Assembly (NCBI GenBank): GCA_016188985.1
Contig: JACPGM010000119.1
Span: 25,274-89,273, forward strand
Direction of reading: 5' to 3'
DNA length: 64,000 nucleotides
Source: Lentisphaerota bacterium
GTDB taxonomy: Bacteria; Verrucomicrobiota; Kiritimatiellia; JAAZAB01
The notes beneath the pieces are model-generated. The model did not search any database. It was not told where the DNA came from and was given only the letters and a program-made list of their open reading frames with translations. Below, piece after piece: positions 61,136 through 64,000 of this stretch. The stretch's first letter is position 1. Every line of letters starts with the position of its first letter. Made by a program: the position numbers and the translations under genes.

Positions 61136-61195
61136 ACCCAACGCACGACATCATGCTGAGCGCATAGCGCAATAGCATGAATGCCGTTGTTCGCA
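61136..61195 (-). other. attC site upstream of mtnA
   Basis: The minus strand runs TGCGAACAACGGCATTCATG to AGCATGATGTCGTGCGTTGG and on to GTGT; the arms pair closely around a GCGCTATGCGC centre. R' is GTTGGGT, a full consensus. 60 bases, following the broken toxin gene. Confidence 0.7.
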
Positions 61196-61199
61196 GGGT

Positions 61200-61506
61200 T
61201 TATCCGTGTCTCTCAGCTCGACCGTGCCAGTACTCTGGTTTTCGTCGCACGTGGGCCACAGCAATAATCAAGATGAATTTTGGCTCGATGGAGAAGATTA
61301 GGCTGTATGGGGAAATTGGGCACAAGACAGCGCCGGAAGGGCGTATGCAGGACGCGGAACCGCAACGGCATTTCAACAATATGTTCCAGCGCTGATTCCA
61401 CAGTCGCCCGGAAATGTCGCCCAAGTCCCGCTTGGCATTCCTCGTAGTACGCGACAGCGGCAAGAAACTCGGCGCGTGCATCGGGATCGAACTCGGCAGC
61501 GCTCAT
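61200..61506 (-). pseudogene. ParE/RelE-like toxin, frameshifted
   Basis: Two frames together give one toxin: FDPDARAEFLAAVAYYEECQ through RRCLVPNFP in the first (ORF 61213-61506), then YSLIFSIEPKFILIIAVAHV and RRKPEYW in the second (ORF 61200-61481). The break falls in a run of four G (plus strand 61309-61312); removing one base joins them as NFPYSLIF, the expected family sequence. Either a pseudogene or a sequencing error. It overlaps the antitoxin stop as ATGA. Confidence 0.75.
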
Positions 61507-61733
61507 TTGTTCAGCCGATCTGCTTCGGCGAACACTGCCGTAGCCGGAATGGGCTGTCGTTTACCTTCCTTAAATTCCTGATACCGCCGCTCCGCCTCCG
61601 CCACCCACGCAACATCCACATCACCCAGCGCCTCGTCCCCCAGCGAGCTGATAAGGCGATCAGCAAGGAAGGCTCTCTCGTGTTGGGATAGGCCGAGAAC
61701 GTCCTGCTCTATTTTTTCAAGTGCCACTGGCAT
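61503..61733 (-). CDS. Addiction-module antitoxin (putative unstable antitoxin family)
   Basis: 76 residues from ATG 61733 with GGAGGTGG six bases upstream. ALEKIEQDVLGLSQHERAFLADRLISSL and VDVAWVAEAERRYQEFKEGK fit the short helical addiction-module family usually encoded before a ParE-like toxin. The toxin gene follows but is frameshifted. Confidence 0.75.
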   Translation of the reverse strand: MPVALEKIEQDVLGLSQHERAFLADRLISSLGDEALGDVDVAWVAEAERRYQEFKEGKRQPIPATAVFAEADRLNK

Positions 61734-61903
61734 AATCCACCTCCGTTTGTACAAATATGGTTATTACAATAACACATAGCACTCCCTTCTTCAACCCCCA
61801 TCTTTACACCGTTGAGACGCAGTTTGACTCGCCGTTCTTTTTCTGGTGATACCAGATGTTCCCCTATCTGTCGCGTCAGTTGCGTCATGTATCCTGATTT
61901 CAT
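61709..61903 (-). CDS. Small hypothetical protein in a cassette
   Basis: 64 residues from ATG 61903, GGAG seven bases upstream. MKSGYMTQLTRQIGEHLVSPEKERRVKLRLNG looks like a short DNA-binding or regulatory peptide; the C-terminal CYCNNHICTNGGG is probably read-through. It overlaps the antitoxin start by 25 bases. Real translation is uncertain. Confidence 0.3.
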   Translation of the reverse strand: MKSGYMTQLTRQIGEHLVSPEKERRVKLRLNGVKMGVEEGSAMCYCNNHICTNGGGLCQWHLKK

Positions 61904-61914
61904 TTTGTTTCTCC

Positions 61915-61989
61915 GGCGAACGGCGGGAGTCATGGTTTACCTGGAGCGTAGCGGAAGGCAATATCATGCACCCTCTGGGTCGATGTTCG
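61915..61989 (-). other. Possible attC-like site after the SGNH gene
   Basis: The minus strand opens CGAACATCGACCC just past the stop and closes GCCGTTCGCC before the next ribosome site. The ends CGAAC and GTTCG pair; the middle pairs poorly by eye. Spacing (75 bases) fits the other sites. Confidence 0.4.
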
Positions 61990-62598
61990 TTATTCTCTTT
62001 GGCTTACCCTGATCAATGCTGCGACAGATTCCGCAAGCCGTCTGTAACCGGCTGCATTCGGATGCGCCTGGTCACTCTTGAGCAAGGGGGTCGATAGGAT
62101 CTCGGCGACGATCGCAGGATTGAATGGGATGGCGTATTCCTTCGCGATCTTGCCATAGAATTGCGGTGGTCTGAGACGAAGTCCTGGTTTTGGCACGCCG
62201 ATCAGGACGACATCTGAACCTGCATCCTTCACCATTGAGATCATAGCGCTGAGGTTTGCACTGGTGATGTCTGGATTCTGTCCGCTCAACATGTCGTTTC
62301 CACCATGACAGAGGATGACGAGATCCGGTCGCTCCTTCTCCAGGACTGTTGGCAGTCTGCGAAGCCCAGATGAACTATCCTCCCCAGGCACACCTGCGTT
62401 GACAACCCGGCATCCGATCACTTTGGAGAGCACGGACGGGTAGCTCTCTGCGCTGCTGGCGCCGGTCCCGGATGTCAGACTGTCTCCAAAGGCAACGACG
62501 ACCGAAGACTCGGTCAGCCTGCTGATCCTGGGGTTACTCCCGCAACCTACGCATAACGTAAGAACGCAGAAGACTGCCAGAGACCGGATTCTTCTCAT
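61990..62598 (-). CDS. SGNH/GDSL lipoprotein esterase
   Basis: 202 residues from ATG 62598 (CAGGAAG just upstream). SLAVFCVLTLCVGCGS is a lipoprotein-type signal. The SGNH blocks are all present: VVAFGDSLTSGTGA (Ser), the Gly in NAGVPGEDS, LCHGGND (Asn) and SDQAHPNAAGYRRLA (Asp/His). It resembles TesA/arylesterases acting on short acyl chains at the cell surface. Start 62610 is an alternative. Confidence 0.85.
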   Translation of the reverse strand: MRRIRSLAVFCVLTLCVGCGSNPRISRLTESSVVVAFGDSLTSGTGASSAESYPSVLSKVIGCRVVNAGVPGEDSSSGLRRLPTVLEKERPDLVILCHGGNDMLSGQNPDITSANLSAMISMVKDAGSDVVLIGVPKPGLRLRPPQFYGKIAKEYAIPFNPAIVAEILSTPLLKSDQAHPNAAGYRRLAESVAALIRVSQRE

Positions 62599-62608
62599 AT
62601 CTTCCTGC

Positions 62609-62681
62609 ATCGAACGGCGTGAATGACCGTTTTGCCAACCCGCCGCGGGTTGGCAAATACGAGAGCAAGCGGTTGTTGGCC
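62609..62681 (-). other. attC-like site after mazF
   Basis: The minus strand begins GGCCAACAACCGCTTGCTCT and ends GGTCATTCACGCCGTTCGAT. The centre is a strong stem, TTTGCCAACCCGC facing GCGGGTTGGCAAA. It starts four bases after the mazF stop. The centre resembles that of the site at 58961, suggesting related cassettes. Confidence 0.6.
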
Positions 62682-62684
62682 TTC

Positions 62685-63020
62685 TCAGTAGATGCAAGCA
62701 TCGAGCAGTGAAAGCGCCGCATCCAACACCGCCGGCGCCGCGCGGGAGATCCGTCGAGCCTCACGGGCGCGGAAGTCAATTGACTTCACCTGCTCGACCA
62801 TGACCACGCCCGTGATGCTATCGTCACCCTCGATTGGGACGTGGAAGGGATAGTCGCGACGGGTGTTCGTAATCGGACAGACGATGGCAAGGCCCGTGTT
62901 TCGGTTGAACAAGTCATTGCTGATAACAAGCGCGGGGCGCCGCCCCTTCTGTTCGTGCCCTGACTGCGGATCAAATGTGACGGCGATATAGTCGCCCTTG
63001 CTCGGAATGTACGTCGGCAT
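62685..63020 (-). CDS. mazF: MazF/PemK-family endoribonuclease toxin
   Basis: 111 residues. YIPSKGDYIAVTFDPQSGHEQKGRRPALVIS is the canonical opening with the conserved RPALV strand; CPITNTRRDYPFHVPI and GVVMVEQVKSIDF complete the fold. It cuts specific RNA sequences. Its ATG follows the antitoxin stop directly (TAGATG). Confidence 0.9.
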   Translation of the reverse strand: MPTYIPSKGDYIAVTFDPQSGHEQKGRRPALVISNDLFNRNTGLAIVCPITNTRRDYPFHVPIEGDDSITGVVMVEQVKSIDFRAREARRISRAAPAVLDAALSLLDACIY

Positions 63021-63269
63021 CTACCATACCTCCCGTCCGACGGACTTTCCCCAGTCAATCTCTTCCGGCTTATAGTCACGCGGAATCCGGGCAACGAGCG
63101 CCCGGAGGTCGCAGCCACCTCGAACACGTTTCGCGGGCGCGACCAGGATGACACCATCGCGAACGGAGAGGTCCACTTCATCGCCCACCGCCATGTGCGC
63201 TTCCTTCAATACCTGCCTGTTCAGGCGGAGGCCCTGGCTATTCCCCCAACTTTGCACTTTCGTAATCAT
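63021..63269 (-). CDS. mazE: MazE-family antitoxin
   Basis: 82 residues from ATG 63269, AGGAGG six bases upstream. MITKVQSWGNSQGLRLNRQVLKEAHMAVGDEVDLSV is the AbrB-type DNA-binding domain of MazE; the tail (DYKPEEIDWGKSVGREVW) inhibits MazF. The track adds 38 residues that run into the preceding attC-like site. Confidence 0.9.
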   Translation of the reverse strand: MITKVQSWGNSQGLRLNRQVLKEAHMAVGDEVDLSVRDGVILVAPAKRVRGGCDLRALVARIPRDYKPEEIDWGKSVGREVW

Positions 63270-63354
63270 GGTTCGCCTCCTGTGGATAGCCCATGTATAT
63301 CCCATCGCCAGCAAACATTCAAGGGTTTCTTCTGGCTCCGGGCTCATTCTCCGG

Positions 63355-63381
63355 GGCCAACGCTGAAGCGCCTTGTTGGGC
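63355..63381 (-). other. Short attC-like remnant after the glyoxalase gene
   Basis: The minus strand reads GCCCAACAAGGCGCTTCAGC then GTTGGCC: both core sites are present but only 27 bases apart. It looks like an attC that has lost its centre. Confidence 0.45.
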
Positions 63382-63386
63382 AAAGC

Positions 63387-63803
63387 TCACTCTGACCATT
63401 GCGGATTCCAGACAACCTCCCAGAGGTGACCATCTGGGTCTTGGAAGTAACCCGAGTAGCCGCCCCAGAACGTCTCATGCGCGGCCTTGACGATGACAGC
63501 ACCCGCTGCCCTTGCTTTTTCCATTACAGCATCAACTTCCGCTTTTGATGTGACGTTATGGCCGAGTGTCATTTCGGTGGGACTGGTTGGGCTTACTACA
63601 AGCCCAGTGTCATGCCCGATGCTCTTGCGAGGCCACAAAGCCAGACGCAAGCCGGGCTGAAGTTGAATGAACACAACAGCCCCATGCTCAAACTCTTTGC
63701 CAATGATGCCGTCCGTGGGAAAGCCCAAACCCTCACGATAGAAGCGAAGTGACGCTTCAAGGTCGTTGACACCGATAGTGATGACTGTGATACGTGGCTT
63801 CAT
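63387..63803 (-). CDS. Glyoxalase/bleomycin-resistance-type VOC protein
   Basis: 138 residues. Two beta-alpha-beta-beta-beta modules: ITVITIGVNDLEASLRFYREGLGFP and, in the second, VIVKAAHETFWGGYSGYFQDPDGHLWEVVWNP, with the metal-site pattern FQDPDGHLWEV. VOC proteins include lactoylglutathione lyases and antibiotic-binding proteins; which one cannot be told. It is a single-gene cassette, a cargo type common in integrons. Confidence 0.8.
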   Translation of the reverse strand: MKPRITVITIGVNDLEASLRFYREGLGFPTDGIIGKEFEHGAVVFIQLQPGLRLALWPRKSIGHDTGLVVSPTSPTEMTLGHNVTSKAEVDAVMEKARAAGAVIVKAAHETFWGGYSGYFQDPDGHLWEVVWNPQWSE

Positions 63804-63822
63804 GTGCTTTGCTTTTCCTTAG

Positions 63823-63887
63823 GCCCAACGCAAAGCTCAGCCTGAGCCCGCCGCAGGCGGGCGATAGGCTGGAGCGAGTTGTTCGCC
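63823..63887 (-). other. attC site, closest to the classical aadA type
   Basis: The minus strand begins GGCGAACAACTCGCTCCAGC and ends GCTGAGCTTTGCGTTGGGC, with an apical CCCGCCTGCGGCGGG stem. 65 bases; R' GTTGGGC fits GTTRRRY. The AACAACTCG..CCAGC and GCTGAGC..GCGTT arrangement parallels the well-known aadA attC. It ends the cassette cut by the window edge. Confidence 0.75.
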
Positions 63888-63905
63888 AAATTGACTTTTT
63901 ACGAC

Positions 63906-64000
63906 TCAGCGGGTGTGGCTGAGTTCAGTCTTGGCGATCCCGACCAGTGACCTCAAGACGGTATTCACCGAGCGTTCATCGGGGAAGTACCGAGCCACAT
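63906..64000 (-). CDS. 3' fragment of a cassette gene running off the window
   Basis: About 30 codons, open from the right edge: ARYFPDERSVNTVLRSLVGI then AKTELSHTR and TGA at 63906-63908. It is followed 18 bases later by the attC site. Too short for the ORF track; function unknown. Confidence 0.5.
   Translation of the reverse strand, partial: VARYFPDERSVNTVLRSLVGIAKTELSHTR

Noticed and set aside
55719-64000. Integron integrase gene within the window
   Set aside because: No tyrosine-recombinase-like ORF was found on either strand; the array orientation puts it beyond 64000 if it exists.

Overview
The window is a GC-rich bacterial chromosome segment. It probably comes from the PVC superphylum, near Kiritimatiellota/Lentisphaerota. 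That placement is inferred from the mix of a non-HemE uroporphyrinogen-decarboxylase-like protein beside a family 2 glycoside hydrolase, a Cys-type sulfatase with its radical SAM maturase, an mDAP-type cell-wall cluster, and many palindromic intergenic repeats. No rRNA, tRNA, CRISPR array or transposase gene was recognised.

Layout. (1) 1-3.6 kb: 5'-truncated GH2 enzyme, URO-D family protein, small zinc-ribbon protein. (2) 4-12.6 kb, plus strand: metal and solute uptake, with an ECF cobalt/nickel transporter (CbiM-PDGLE fusion, CbiQ, CbiO), a ZnuA/C/B-type ABC transporter, an AGCS sodium:amino-acid symporter and an MFS permease. (3) 12.6-25.0 kb, minus strand: the division/cell-wall (dcw) cluster mraZ-(two small ORFs)-rsmH-ftsL-ftsI-murE-murF-mraY-murD-LysM-ftsW; murG, murC, ftsQ, ftsA and ftsZ are not here. 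(4) 25.3-53.3 kb: a long surface-polysaccharide region with GT2 and GT-C-like glycosyltransferases, paired sugar-nucleotide epimerases, WecD/WecE-like amino-sugar enzymes, three radical SAM enzymes and a methyltransferase. It is interrupted by anSME-sulfatase and NfeD-slipin gene pairs. (5) 53.3-55.7 kb: a zeta-toxin-like kinase with a small partner, then tsaE and thiL. (6) 55.7-64 kb: about ten short, same-strand cassettes (toxin-antitoxin pairs, glyoxalase, SGNH lipoprotein, small exported or membrane proteins). They are separated by attC-like palindromes and read as an integron cassette array; no integrase is in the window, and it would be expected beyond the right edge.

The most notable signal is a set of small non-coding mobile elements. 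Family A (113-175 bp, inverted termini, 7-10 bp target duplications) has inserted in frame inside murD and again at the murD 3' end, changing the protein sequence both times. Family B occurs three times, each copy ending 7-16 bp before a start codon. Element D, with long terminal inverted repeats and two internal hairpins, sits at the start of a GT-C gene. Two further palindromes lie within the tsaE reading frame.

Functionally, the cobalt-type importer could supply the B12-binding radical SAM enzymes of the polysaccharide operon. The anSME probably activates the adjacent sulfatase. The dcw genes form a tightly coupled operon headed by a candidate MraZ operator. All functional statements come from motifs read in the translations; no database search was run.
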